A stretch of DNA of 64,000 nt from Pseudomonas ovata (GTDB taxonomy: Bacteria > Pseudomonadota > Gammaproteobacteria > Pseudomonadales > Pseudomonadaceae). Of the stretch, positions 38,839-47,171 are shown one piece after another. The notes under the pieces were generated by a model that saw nothing but the letters and a program-made list of their open reading frames with translations, had not been told where the DNA came from and ran no database searches. Both the position numbers and the translations under genes were made by a program. The stretch is from positions 124,001 through 188,000 of the forward strand of contig NZ_QFFU01000006.1 in assembly GCF_003131185.1 (NCBI RefSeq). Direction: 5' to 3'. Position 1 is the stretch's first letter; each line of letters begins with the position of its first letter.

Positions 38839-39538
38839 ATTGCAACTGCCGGCGGGCCTGACAGCCCACGACTTCGACACCCCCCAGCAACTGGCGCAAG
38901 CCCTGGCGCTCAATGTCGCCGAGCGCCTGCGTACCGCCATTGCCCAGAACGGCACGGCCACCCTGGTGGTGTCCGGCGGGCGCAGTCCGGTGGCCTTTTT
39001 CGAGCACCTGGCCGTGCAACCGCTGGACTGGGCGCGGGTGGTGATCAGCCTGGCCGATGAGCGCTGGGTGCCGGTCGAGCACCCCGACAGCAACGCCGCT
39101 TTGGTGCAGCGTCACCTGCTGCAAGGCGCGGCGGCCGAGGCCAGATTCATCGGCCTGTATAGCGTGGCACCCAGCCTTGAGGTCGCCGCCGAGCAGGCCG
39201 ACCGCCTGCTGGCCGAACTGCCGCCGATCGATGTCCTGGTGCTGGGCATGGGCGATGACGGCCATACCGCCTCGCTGTTCCCCGGCAGCCCGAACCTGGC
39301 CGAAGCGCTGGACGAGCAGGGCGAGCGTCGCTGCCTGCCCATGCTGGCGCCAAGCGTGCCGCACCAGCGCCTGACCCTGACCCGTCGCCTGCTGGCCTCG
39401 GCCCGTGCACCGATCCTGTCGGTGTCCGGCAAATCCAAGCTCCACACCCTGCGCGTGGCGCTCGACGGCACGGACCTGGCGCAAATGCCGGTACGTGCCT
39501 TTCTTAACCTGTCCCTAGAGATCTATTGGTGCCCGTAG
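38825..39538 (+). CDS. pgl: 6-phosphogluconolactonase
   Basis: A 237-residue DevB/NagB-like lactonase that hydrolyses 6-phosphogluconolactone to 6-phosphogluconate. Recognisable blocks are [39 protein letters not shown] and the [21 protein letters not shown] signature. The start ATG lies within the end of zwf (14-nt overlap), and eda begins 20 nt after its stop. Confidence 0.96.
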   Translation: MAICELQLPAGLTAHDFDTPQQLAQALALNVAERLRTAIAQNGTATLVVSGGRSPVAFFEHLAVQPLDWARVVISLADERWVPVEHPDSNAALVQRHLLQGAAAEARFIGLYSVAPSLEVAAEQADRLLAELPPIDVLVLGMGDDGHTASLFPGSPNLAEALDEQGERRCLPMLAPSVPHQRLTLTRRLLASARAPILSVSGKSKLHTLRVALDGTDLAQMPVRAFLNLSLEIYWCP

Positions 39539-39558
39539 GGCCTGAGGAAACCATCGCC

Positions 39559-40233
39559 ATGACCCATTATGAAAACAATCAGCCGCTTGACAGCATGGCG
39601 AGCAAGACGGCCCGGATCGATGCACTGTGCGCCAAGGCCAAAATCCTGCCGGTGATCACCATCGCCCGTGCGCAGGATGTCCTGCCGCTGGCCGATGCGC
39701 TGGCCGCCGGTGGCCTGACGGTGCTGGAAGTGACCCTGCGTTCGGCCTTCGGCCTGGACGCCATTCGCGTGCTGCGCGAGCAACGCCCTGAACTGATCGT
39801 CGGTGCCGGGACCATTCTGGACCGTCATTCGCTGGCCGAGGCCGAGGCGGCCGGCGCGCAGTTCATCGTCACCCCTGGCAGCACGCTGGAGCTGTTGCAA
39901 GCGTCGGTGCCAAGCACGGTGCCCCTGTTGCCGGGTATCAGCAGTGCCTCGGACATCATGATCGGCTATGGCCTGGGTTACCGGCGCTTCAAGCTGTTCC
40001 CGGCCGAAGTCAGCGGCGGCGTGGCCGCGCTCAAGGCCCTGGGCGGTCCTTTCAATGAAGTGCGCTTCTGCCCGACCGGCGGGGTCAATGCCCAGAACCT
40101 GAAGAACTACATCGCCCAGCCCAACGTCATGTGCGTGGGCGGCAGCTGGATGATCGACAATGCCTGGGTGAAGAATGGCGACTGGGGCCGGATTCAGGAA
40201 GCCACGGCAGAGGCGGTGGCGTTGTTCGACTGA
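39559..40233 (+). CDS. eda: KDPG aldolase (2-dehydro-3-deoxyphosphogluconate aldolase)
   Basis: A 224-residue class I aldolase that splits 2-keto-3-deoxy-6-phosphogluconate into pyruvate and glyceraldehyde-3-phosphate. The Schiff-base lysine is in RRFKLFPAEVSGG. Other markers are VLEVTLRSAFGLDAIRVL, VGAGTILD and FCPTGGVN. The ATG at 39559 is behind GAGGAAA. It ends the zwf-pgl-eda operon and is followed by a family-B palindrome that may define the mRNA end. Confidence 0.96.
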   Translation: MTHYENNQPLDSMASKTARIDALCAKAKILPVITIARAQDVLPLADALAAGGLTVLEVTLRSAFGLDAIRVLREQRPELIVGAGTILDRHSLAEAEAAGAQFIVTPGSTLELLQASVPSTVPLLPGISSASDIMIGYGLGYRRFKLFPAEVSGGVAALKALGGPFNEVRFCPTGGVNAQNLKNYIAQPNVMCVGGSWMIDNAWVKNGDWGRIQEATAEAVALFD

Positions 40234-40286
40234 ACCTTGTTGGCTCCTCCCGGGATATAGCCCGCCGCCAAGGCGGCGCGCTGTCT

Positions 40287-40351
40287 GAGCGACCAACGGT
40301 CGCGAATGCCGCTGTGAATCAGGCGGCCCTTTTCGCGACCGTTGGCCGCTC
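40287..40351. repeat. Dispersed palindrome, family B, copy 2
   Basis: Arms GAGCGACCAACGGTCGCGAA and TTCGCGACCGTTGGCCGCTC (one mismatch in 20) enclose TGCCGC and a short loop, 53 nt after the eda stop. It is closely related to the copy after lptG at 13704-13763. Confidence 0.85.
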
Positions 40352-40400
40352 CTGCGGAGGTGATTTTCATGCCGATCGCACGTCTGTTTTCTTCTACGCG

Positions 40401-40631
40401 CTACGGGCCGAATTGACGGGGGCGGGTGCGCAGGGGGTCGAGCAGTTCGCTCAGGCCGTTGTGGTCGATCTCCTGCATCAGCGCCAGCAGCGCGCCCAGC
40501 TCGCCCTTGGGAAAGCCTTCGCGGGCAAACCAGTTCAGGTAATGCCCCGGCAGGTCGGCCAGCAGCCGGCCCTTGTATTTGCCGAAAGGCATTTCACGGG
40601 TGACCAGCAGTTTGAGTGTTTCCGGGTTCAT
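40401..40631 (-). CDS. DUF3820 family protein
   Basis: A 76-residue protein with the family core REMPFGKYKGRLLADLPGHYLNWFAREGFPKGELG. It is small, soluble and without a signal sequence. DUF3820 members are sometimes labelled putative quorum-sensing-regulated virulence factors; I see nothing in the sequence that proves a function. It starts 36 nt after the HxlR gene stop on the same strand. Confidence 0.82.
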   Translation of the reverse strand: MNPETLKLLVTREMPFGKYKGRLLADLPGHYLNWFAREGFPKGELGALLALMQEIDHNGLSELLDPLRTRPRQFGP

Positions 40632-40667
40632 GCTTCAGGTTCCTGGCAAAACGAAAAACGGTAGGGC

Positions 40668-41117
40668 TTATCGAGTGACACGACGTCGATGGCAATCCTG
40701 CGGCGCCAGCCGCTTGCCGTCGACAGACCTGACTTCAAGGCGGGCCACCGGCTGGTCACTGTCCTTGTCCAGCAGCACCGAGTGGGTTTCACCGGCCTTG
40801 AACAGGTGCTGTTCGCCCCACTGGCGCAGGCCCACCACGATCGGGAAAACGGCCCGGCCACGCTCGGTCAGCACGTATTCCTTGTAGGCACTGCCGTCCG
40901 AGGCCGGACAGATCTCGAAGATTCCCAATTCAACCAGCACTTTCAGGCGTGCGGCCAGGATGTTTTTGGCCAGGCCCAGGCTTTTCTGAAAATCACCGAA
41001 GCGGCGAATGTCGTCGAACGCGTCGCGGATGATCAACAGTGTCCAGCGCTCGCCAATCGCTTCCAGGGTCCTTGCTACAGGGCATTCGCTGGTCTGCAGC
41101 GTTGCTTGCCGGGCCAT
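40668..41117 (-). CDS. HxlR family transcriptional regulator
   Basis: A 149-residue winged-helix regulator with the HxlR signature: SECPVARTLEAIGERWTLLIIRDAFDDIRRFGDFQ, then LAKNILAARLKVLVELGIFE and YVLTERGRAVFPIVVGLRQWGE. The conserved N-terminal Cys before PVA may be redox- or electrophile-sensing, as in some relatives. The ATG at 41117 has AAGG 8 nt upstream, and the two earlier starts are too close to it. It is divergent from an MFS exporter gene; the shared region has matching inverted repeats, so it probably controls that exporter and itself. Confidence 0.88.
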   Translation of the reverse strand: MARQATLQTSECPVARTLEAIGERWTLLIIRDAFDDIRRFGDFQKSLGLAKNILAARLKVLVELGIFEICPASDGSAYKEYVLTERGRAVFPIVVGLRQWGEQHLFKAGETHSVLLDKDSDQPVARLEVRSVDGKRLAPQDCHRRRVTR

Positions 41118-41152
41118 GCACATCACCTTGGCTTGAAAAAACAGGTTGCAGA

Positions 41153-41201
41153 TTAAAACCGGAAACGATAGAAATCAAATAACCGGTTTTAAAATAAAAC
41201 C
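41153..41201. promoter_or_regulatory. Inverted-repeat operator between the HxlR gene and the MFS gene
   Basis: TTAAAACCGG (41153-41162) and CCGGTTTTAA (41183-41192) form a perfect 10-bp inverted repeat with a 20-nt spacer. The right arm also starts a second dyad, GGTTTTA-AAA-TAAAACC (41185-41201). Three half-sites in the divergent promoter region suit dimeric HxlR binding. Confidence 0.7.
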
Positions 41202-41225
41202 ACATTTTCATTCAGAGACGAATGC

Positions 41226-42446
41226 ATGACGGCCCGCCATGAGTTCCAGCCCCCCACCCGTGTCACACCTGAACAGTCCGGACCTGCACTTTCACGCGCA
41301 CTGACCTGGCTGTTCTCGGTCACCTGCGCACTGGCTGTGGCCAATGTGTATTTCGCCCAGCCGCTGCTCGCGTCAATGGCTCGCAGCCTGGCCGTCAGCC
41401 CCGGCCTGATCGGCGTTGTCGTCACTGTCACCCAGATCGGCTATGCCGCCGGCCTGTTATTGATTGTGCCGTTGGGTGACCGGCTCGATCGCAGGACGCT
41501 GATCCTCGGCCAGTTGCTGCTGTCGGCGGCGGCACTGACGGTCGTGGCGTTGGCGCAGCACTGGACGATACTGCTGGGGGCGATGCTGCTGGTCGGCCTG
41601 TTGGCCGTGGTGGTTCAGGTGGTGGTCGCGTGTGCAGCGACCCTGGCTGAGCCTGCGCAACGTGGCCAGGCGGTGGGCACGGTCACCAGCGGCGTGGTGC
41701 TGGGCATCCTGCTGGCGCGCTTTACCAGCGGGGTGATTGCCGACCTGGCTGGCTGGCGGGCGGTGTATGGGGTGTCGGCAGGGCTGATGCTGGTCATGGC
41801 TGCGGTGCTGTACAAAAAGCTGCCAGTTACCGCCGCCGCGTCCGTCAGGCACTCCTGGTGGGGGCTGGTGGCATCGACCTGCAGGTTGTTCATCTCCGAG
41901 CCGGTGCTGCGCACGCGTGGGGTGTTCGCCTTGCTGATCTTTGCTGCCTTCAGTGTGCTATGGACCGCGATGGTCCTGCCGCTGAGTGCGCCGCCACTGT
42001 CGTTCTCACACACCCAGGTCGGTCTGTTCGGCCTGGCGGGCCTTGCCGGCGCGCTGGCGGCCAGTCGTGCCGGACGCTGGGCTGATCAAGGGCTGGGACA
42101 GCGGGTGACCGGTCTTTCTCTGGCGCTGCTGTTGCTGTCGTGGCTACCCACGGCCTGGGCCGAAACCTCGTGGCTGGCGCTGGTGGCAGGGGTTATCCTG
42201 CTCGACTTCGCCGTGCAGGCCGTGCACGTGACCAATCAGAGCCTGATCTTCGCCGTCCGCCCTGAGGCGCAGAGTCGCCTGGTGGGTGCGTACATGTGCT
42301 TTTATTCAGCCGGCAGCGCGCTGGGTGCAGTCACCGCCACCCAGGTCTACGCGTGGTGGGGCTGGCTTGCGGTGTGCCTGCTGGGCGCGGCCATCAGTGC
42401 CGCTGCCCTGGTGTTCTGGTGGCATGACGCTGGCCGAAGCCGATAA
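41226..42446 (+). CDS. MFS transporter (drug/sugar efflux type)
   Basis: A 406-residue protein with about 12 membrane segments. The MFS motif A region is LIVPLGDRLDRRTLILGQLLL between helices 2 and 3, and FAQPLLASMARSL near the N-terminus is typical of the YnfM/AraJ-like exporters. The substrate is unknown. The control context (divergent HxlR repressor with dyads) suggests induction by a toxic compound. It is followed 54 nt later by another exporter-type gene (EamA), which may be cotranscribed. Confidence 0.88.
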   Translation: MTARHEFQPPTRVTPEQSGPALSRALTWLFSVTCALAVANVYFAQPLLASMARSLAVSPGLIGVVVTVTQIGYAAGLLLIVPLGDRLDRRTLILGQLLLSAAALTVVALAQHWTILLGAMLLVGLLAVVVQVVVACAATLAEPAQRGQAVGTVTSGVVLGILLARFTSGVIADLAGWRAVYGVSAGLMLVMAAVLYKKLPVTAAASVRHSWWGLVASTCRLFISEPVLRTRGVFALLIFAAFSVLWTAMVLPLSAPPLSFSHTQVGLFGLAGLAGALAASRAGRWADQGLGQRVTGLSLALLLLSWLPTAWAETSWLALVAGVILLDFAVQAVHVTNQSLIFAVRPEAQSRLVGAYMCFYSAGSALGAVTATQVYAWWGWLAVCLLGAAISAAALVFWWHDAGRSR

Positions 42447-42500
42447 AAACAATGAGTCACTGACCAACGTTTCATGACCTGACGTGCGGAAAAAGCCCTT

Positions 42501-43394
42501 ATGAAAGTGCACCACTTGCTGCTTGCCATCCTGATCACTGCCCTGTGGGGGCTGAATTTCTCCATCATCAAGCTGGGCCTGGCCACGGTCGATCCGTTCA
42601 TCCTGGCCGGGCTGCGCTTCACACTCTGTGCCGTGCCGGCCATCCTGTTCATTCCAAGGCCCGATGTGCCGTGGCGCTACCTCATCGGCTACGGCCTGAT
42701 ATTCGGCACCGGCATGTGGGGGACGGTGAACCTGGCCATTCAACTGGGGTTGTCGGCGGGCATTGCTTCGCTGGTGCTGCAGTTCAGCGCCTTCTTTACC
42801 TTGCTGCTGGGCGGCTGGGTGTTCAAGGAGCGCGTCAGCCGCTATCAACTGGCCGGTATCGTCATCGCCCTGGGCGGTTTGCTGAGCATCATTTTCGTGG
42901 CTGACGGTTCGGTAACCCTCCTTGGCCTGCTGCTGGTACTGCTGGGCGCCTTTGCCTGGAGCATCACCAATATCATCATCAAGAAGGCCGGAACCACCCA
43001 GGTGCTGGCCTTTCTGGTCTGGTCCTGCGCCTTCGCGCCCCTGCCGCTGTTCCTGCTCGACTACCTGGTCAATGGCACCCAGGGGTACGTGATGCTGGTC
43101 AATCACATCGACCGGACGACGGTGCTGTCGATCCTGTTCCAGGTGTACCCCAACACCCTGTTCGCCTACTGGGTATGGAACTCGCTGCTGCGCCAGTACC
43201 CGGTCTCTACCGTGGCGCCGTTGTCGCTGCTGGTGCCCATCTTCGGCATGCTGGGGTCGATGCTGATGTTCGGCGAGCAGTTGTCGACGACAAAAGTGAT
43301 GGCCGTGATTCTGATCCTCTCGGGCCTGGCCACAGGTCTGTACGGGGCGCGACTGGCAGGCGTGCTCAAGCGACGGATACGTCCGTTGGCCTGA
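42501..43394 (+). CDS. EamA/DMT family transporter
   Basis: A 297-residue inner-membrane protein with ten predicted helices arranged as two EamA repeats. The first starts LLLAILITALWGLNFSIIKLGL, and the second (LLLVLLGAFAWSITNIIIKKAG) repeats the same pattern. Relatives (YedA/RhaT/EamA group) export amino-acid metabolites or other small molecules; the substrate here is unknown. Weak spacing from the MFS gene suggests a possible operon. Confidence 0.88.
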   Translation: MKVHHLLLAILITALWGLNFSIIKLGLATVDPFILAGLRFTLCAVPAILFIPRPDVPWRYLIGYGLIFGTGMWGTVNLAIQLGLSAGIASLVLQFSAFFTLLLGGWVFKERVSRYQLAGIVIALGGLLSIIFVADGSVTLLGLLLVLLGAFAWSITNIIIKKAGTTQVLAFLVWSCAFAPLPLFLLDYLVNGTQGYVMLVNHIDRTTVLSILFQVYPNTLFAYWVWNSLLRQYPVSTVAPLSLLVPIFGMLGSMLMFGEQLSTTKVMAVILILSGLATGLYGARLAGVLKRRIRPLA

Positions 43395-43517
43395 CCCTTC
43401 CACCGACTTGCATTCTGCATGCAGGCAAAACGACACTTCATGCAGAACGCAACGCCAGGATTTTTTAAATTCTTTATAACTTATTGATTTTTAGTATTAA
43501 TTTTATTTTTTGAAAGC

Positions 43518-43533
43518 TGGCACGGGCGCTGCA
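43518..43533 (+). promoter_or_regulatory. Predicted sigma-54 promoter of the DUF2383 gene
   Basis: TGGCACGGGCGCTGCA: GG at 43519-43520 and GC at 43531-43532 are exactly 10 nt apart, and TGGCACG is a perfect -24 block. Predicted transcription start is near 43544, about 45 nt before the ATG at 43588. Confidence 0.7.
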
Positions 43534-43569
43534 ATTGATACCTCAGTTGCAAACATTGGTATCAACTGC
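43531..43569 (+). promoter_or_regulatory. 12-bp inverted repeat over the DUF2383 transcription start
   Basis: GCAATTGATACC (43531-43542) and GGTATCAACTGC (43558-43569) pair at 11 of 12 positions around a 15-nt spacer. The dyad overlaps the -12 element and the predicted start, so a protein bound here would block the sigma-54 promoter. Confidence 0.55.
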
Positions 43570-43587
43570 CTAGGAAGGAAATGGAAA

Positions 43588-44058
43588 ATGACTGACATCA
43601 ACAAAGAATCGATCGACCTGCTCAACGACCTGATCGAGACCAGCAAGGATGGTCAGAAAGGCTTTGAGACCAGCGCCGAAGACCTGAAAAACCCTGAACT
43701 GAAGCGCTTCTTCCTGGCCCACGCCGCCGATTGCGCCACCGCCGTACGCGAGCTGCAAGCCGAAGTGCGCGCCTTGGGCGGCGATCCGGAAACTTCTTCC
43801 AGCGTCAGCGGCACCCTGCACCGCGCCTGGGTCGACCTGAAGTCCCTGGTCACCGGTAAAAGCGATGAGGCCATCCTGAACGAAGTCGAGCGCGGTGAAG
43901 ACCACGCCCTGAAGGCCTACCATGAAGCACTGGCCAAGGCGCAGGAAAAAGCCCTGCCGCACAATGTGGTCAGCCTGATCCAGAAACAACTGGACGGCAC
44001 CCAGCGCAATCATGATCAGGTCAAGGCACTGCGCGACCAGGTCCGCGCTCAGTCCTGA
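43588..44058 (+). CDS. PA2169-family four-helix-bundle protein (DUF2383)
   Basis: A 156-residue, wholly helical, charged protein. It opens TDINKESIDLLNDLIETSKDGQKGFETSAEDL and has a second helix pair with ELKRFFLAHAADCATAVRELQAEV, the ferritin-like DUF2383 pattern. Such proteins are abundant under stress or in stationary phase in pseudomonads, but a function is not proven. AGGAAGGA precedes; the ATG at 43588 is used over one at 43581. An unusually clear sigma-54 promoter and a dyad lie immediately upstream, after a very AT-rich stretch (about 43450-43515). Confidence 0.85.
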   Translation: MTDINKESIDLLNDLIETSKDGQKGFETSAEDLKNPELKRFFLAHAADCATAVRELQAEVRALGGDPETSSSVSGTLHRAWVDLKSLVTGKSDEAILNEVERGEDHALKAYHEALAKAQEKALPHNVVSLIQKQLDGTQRNHDQVKALRDQVRAQS

Positions 44059-44133
44059 GGCTTGTAACTTGTAAGCAGCGCCTGACAGACGCCTGAGCCG
44101 CTCTTTCAAGCGCGCTTCAAGATTGCAATGAAA

Positions 44134-44164
44134 ACCGCCAGCCGCTTATGCAGGGCTGGCGGTC
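44134..44164 (-). terminator. Terminator overlapping the end of the diguanylate cyclase gene
   Basis: ACCGCCAGCC - GCTTATGCAG - GGCTGGCGGT: a 10-bp stem. On the minus strand the hairpin includes the stop codon and is followed by a short T run. Confidence 0.65.
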
Positions 44165-45675
44165 TGCGTTTGTGCGTACTCAAGAAACTCGACCCGGTTG
44201 CGGCCACGGTTTTTTGCGCTGTACAACGCCTTGTCAGCCGCTTCGATCAGCGATTCGAGGGTGTCGCCCTTGCCGACCCGGCCGGTGGTCACGCCGATAC
44301 TGACGGTAATGGCTTGTTGCTCGTGCTCGAAGGTGGGCAGTTGCATGACGGTCTGGCGAATGGCTTCGGCCATCGCCTGTGCGCTGGCGTGATCAGTGTC
44401 GGGCAGCAGCACAGCAAACTCCTCACCGCCATAGCGCGCTGCCAGGTCGCTGGTACGACGTACATGGGCGGCAATGCTGTCGGCCACCTGACGCAGGGCC
44501 TGGTCACCGCCCAGGTGGCCGTGACGTTCGTTGAAGCGACGGAAATGATCGACATCCAGCAACAGCAGCGACAGCGGCTCGCCCGAGCGCTGGGCCCGTG
44601 CCCATTCGATGGCCAGGGTGCGGTCGAGCTGGCGGCGGTTGGGCAGGCCGGTCAGCCCGTCGGTGGCCGCCAGGTTGGCCAGGACGCCCTCCGCTTGCTG
44701 GCGGCGGCGCAACTCGCCAATCAGCAGAAAGGTCAGCCACAGGATGCCCAGGCACAGAGCACCGGTGGCGCTGCCGACCAGCAGGGCATTGCGCCGCCAG
44801 GTGGCATAGACCTCCGACACCGGTTGGGCGATGACCACGATCAGCGGCAAACCCGAGACCCGGGAAAAGGTATAGAGCCGCTCACTCTCGAACTTCATCG
44901 ACAGCCCGACAAAGCTGCCTTCAGGCAACTCGAGAATGTGCTGGAAGTTGGCCAACTGGCTCAAATCGACACCGGTCTGGTCGAGTGGGCTCAGTTGCGG
45001 TTCGCGCACCAGCAGGATGCCGCTGGCATTGATCAGGCTGATGCTGCTGTCGCGGTCCAGCGACTGGCTTCTGAACAAGGGCCTGAAGTACGCCAGGCGC
45101 ATGGCGGCGATGGCGACCCCCCGAAACTCGCCGTTGGGGCCCGACAGCCGTCGGCTGAAACCCAGGTTCCAGTCATTGAAGCCCCAGCGTGCCTTGAACG
45201 GCTCGCTGATGTACAGGCCGGGCAGGGGGCTGTCGCGGTGGTGCATGAAAAAACGGCGGTCGGCGAAGTTGTCCTGGCGCGCCGGGCCGGGCAGCGGGTC
45301 GGCCAGTACATTGCCCTGGGCGTCCAGCAAGGCTACATCGCCCTTGTAGGGTGCGGCACTGGCGCGGTCGAACAGCAGTCGTTGGCGCAGTGCCGGCGAC
45401 AGCAAAGGCAGGTCCGGGCTGTTCCAGGCGCTGAGCATGCCGGTCAACGAGGCGTCATACAGCTCGACGTTGCGCTGGATGTCGGCCTCGATCAGCTTGA
45501 TGGTGTTGGTGGCCGCCCGCGAGGCCGACTGCATGGCATCGTTGCGTTCACGGGCCAGCAGGTACACGACAATGCACAGGATCGCCAGCATCGACAACAG
45601 GCTGCCGCCGATCAGCAGGCGTTCGGAGCTTGTCCATCCAGATGAGGTTGAAGACTGGGCTGCGGGAGCGTTCAT
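44146..45675 (-). CDS. Membrane-bound diguanylate cyclase with periplasmic dCache-like sensor
   Basis: A 509-residue protein. One membrane segment (LLIGGSLLSMLAILCIVVYLLA, about 20-41) leads to a periplasmic sensor of about 250 residues with a Cache-like pattern (YDASLTGMLSAW, FADRRFFMHHRDSPLPGLYISEP). A second membrane segment (about 300-325) precedes a GGDEF domain. The catalytic motif is GGEEF in ARYGGEEFAVLLP. An allosteric I-site RTSD lies five residues before it, so product inhibition by c-di-GMP is expected. It makes c-di-GMP from GTP. No EAL domain. Standing alone, it may feed pilus or biofilm control. Confidence 0.93.
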   Translation of the reverse strand: MNAPAAQSSTSSGWTSSERLLIGGSLLSMLAILCIVVYLLARERNDAMQSASRAATNTIKLIEADIQRNVELYDASLTGMLSAWNSPDLPLLSPALRQRLLFDRASAAPYKGDVALLDAQGNVLADPLPGPARQDNFADRRFFMHHRDSPLPGLYISEPFKARWGFNDWNLGFSRRLSGPNGEFRGVAIAAMRLAYFRPLFRSQSLDRDSSISLINASGILLVREPQLSPLDQTGVDLSQLANFQHILELPEGSFVGLSMKFESERLYTFSRVSGLPLIVVIAQPVSEVYATWRRNALLVGSATGALCLGILWLTFLLIGELRRRQQAEGVLANLAATDGLTGLPNRRQLDRTLAIEWARAQRSGEPLSLLLLDVDHFRRFNERHGHLGGDQALRQVADSIAAHVRRTSDLAARYGGEEFAVLLPDTDHASAQAMAEAIRQTVMQLPTFEHEQQAITVSIGVTTGRVGKGDTLESLIEAADKALYSAKNRGRNRVEFLEYAQTQTASPA

Positions 45676-45803
45676 GACTGCACTCTGGGGCCGATGACAA
45701 AGACCCTTTATGACCTGCGGCGTTTGGTTTTGTCCTCAAGGGTATAACAGGTTTTCCTTCGCACGGCGGCTAACGTTGCGAACCTGGCCGGTCCTGAATG
45801 CAT

Positions 45804-47171
45804 TCAGGGGCGTGGCAGGTTGATGCCAAACGTATTGCAACCGCCCCGGCTGTCGACGAAGACCGTACCGCCGTGCATCAGGGCAATGGCCTTGACGATG
45901 GCCAGGCCCAGGCCATGGTTGGCGCCGCTGTTGCTGCGCGAGACATCGACCCGATAGAAGCGCTCGAACAGTTGGGGCAGGTGTTCGGCGGCGATGGGCG
46001 GGCCCGGGTTGCTCACGCCGATGCGCACCTGTTGCCCAAGGCTGTCGATGGCCACCTGGATCGTCTGACCAGGCGCGGTGTGTTGCACGGCGTTGTGCAG
46101 CAGGTTGATCAGGGCACGACGCAACTGGGCTTTCTCGATGGGCATATGGGCATCACCGTGCACCTGCACCTCGACCTGGGCGTCTTCGAGAATGAAATCC
46201 AGGTAATCCAGGGTGGTGGCGACTTCTTCGGCCAGTGAAGCGCAGGTCAGGGGCGTGGCCTTGCTGCCCTGGTCGGCGCTGGCCAGAAACAGCATGTCGT
46301 TGATGATCGAGCGCAGGCGTTCCAGTTCTTCAAGGTTCGATTGCAGCACCTCGAAATAGTGCTCGGCCGAACGCCCGCGGGTCAGCGCCACCTGGGTCTG
46401 GCCGATCAGGTTGGTCAGTGGCGAGCGCAGTTCGTGGGCGACGTCGGCATTGAACGACTCCAGCCGCGAATACGCCTGTTCGACCCGGCCCAGGGTCGAG
46501 TTGAAGGCGGTCACGAATTGCGCCAGTTCCGGCGGCAACGGCGAGAGCTGCAAGCGCCCGGACAGGCGCGGTGGCGACAGCTTGTGTGCTTCCAGCGACA
46601 GCTGGGTCAGGGGCCGCAGGCCGATACGCGCCACCCAGTAACCCAGCACCGACGCCAGCAGGATGCCGATGATCGCCAGGCTGATCAGCGCGACCAGCAA
46701 GGCATGCTGGGTCTGCCTGAATGTCTCGGTGTCGATGCCGATCAGAAAGCGCAGGGCAGGGCGCTGATCCCTGGCGACAAACTCACTGATCAGCACCTTG
46801 TACGGGAACGGCTCGCCGGGCAACAGCAGGTCGCGCATGCCCGGCGCACCCTGAGCAAAGCGGCGTATCTCGGGGCCGGGGTTGCCGTATTCATAGGCGG
46901 GGTCTGCACTGACCACCCAGAAGCGAATGCGTTTGTCTTCCTCGCTGAGCAGGTGCAGCTTGTTCCTGATCTTGCCCCAGTGCTCGGCATTGCCAAAGCG
47001 GTTGACGGTCGATTCCAGCACGCTGTAGCGCGCCTCGACTTCGGCTTCCGGCAGCAGGTCCAGGTGCTTGTCGACCTGCAGGTACAGCGCCCAGCCGATC
47101 AGCAGGAACACCCCGGAGGCCACCAGCGCAAACAGACCGGCCAGGCGCCAGGCAATCGAATCAGTGCGCAC
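45804..47171 (-). CDS. Heavy-metal-type sensor histidine kinase
   Basis: A 455-residue kinase of the CusS/CopS/CzcS/IrlS type. It has two membrane segments (LAGLFALVASGVFLLIGWALYL; LLVALISLAIIGILLASVLGYW) flanking a periplasmic domain of about 150 residues, then HAMP, H-box NADVAHELRSPLTNLIGQTQ, N-box LINLLHNAVQHTA, and GLGLAIVKAI in the ATPase domain. The GTG at 47171 is chosen as start (11-nt overlap with the regulator gene, then VRTDSIAWRLAG). Cognate signal unknown; metals are inferred only from family. It is the last gene of the MFP-RND-regulator-kinase unit. Confidence 0.87.
   Translation of the reverse strand: MRTDSIAWRLAGLFALVASGVFLLIGWALYLQVDKHLDLLPEAEVEARYSVLESTVNRFGNAEHWGKIRNKLHLLSEEDKRIRFWVVSADPAYEYGNPGPEIRRFAQGAPGMRDLLLPGEPFPYKVLISEFVARDQRPALRFLIGIDTETFRQTQHALLVALISLAIIGILLASVLGYWVARIGLRPLTQLSLEAHKLSPPRLSGRLQLSPLPPELAQFVTAFNSTLGRVEQAYSRLESFNADVAHELRSPLTNLIGQTQVALTRGRSAEHYFEVLQSNLEELERLRSIINDMLFLASADQGSKATPLTCASLAEEVATTLDYLDFILEDAQVEVQVHGDAHMPIEKAQLRRALINLLHNAVQHTAPGQTIQVAIDSLGQQVRIGVSNPGPPIAAEHLPQLFERFYRVDVSRSNSGANHGLGLAIVKAIALMHGGTVFVDSRGGCNTFGINLPRP

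Noticed and set aside
37324..39093. Long minus-strand open frame opposite zwf and pgl
   Set aside because: Antisense shadow of two well-identified overlapping genes; no ribosome-binding site or recognisable domain.
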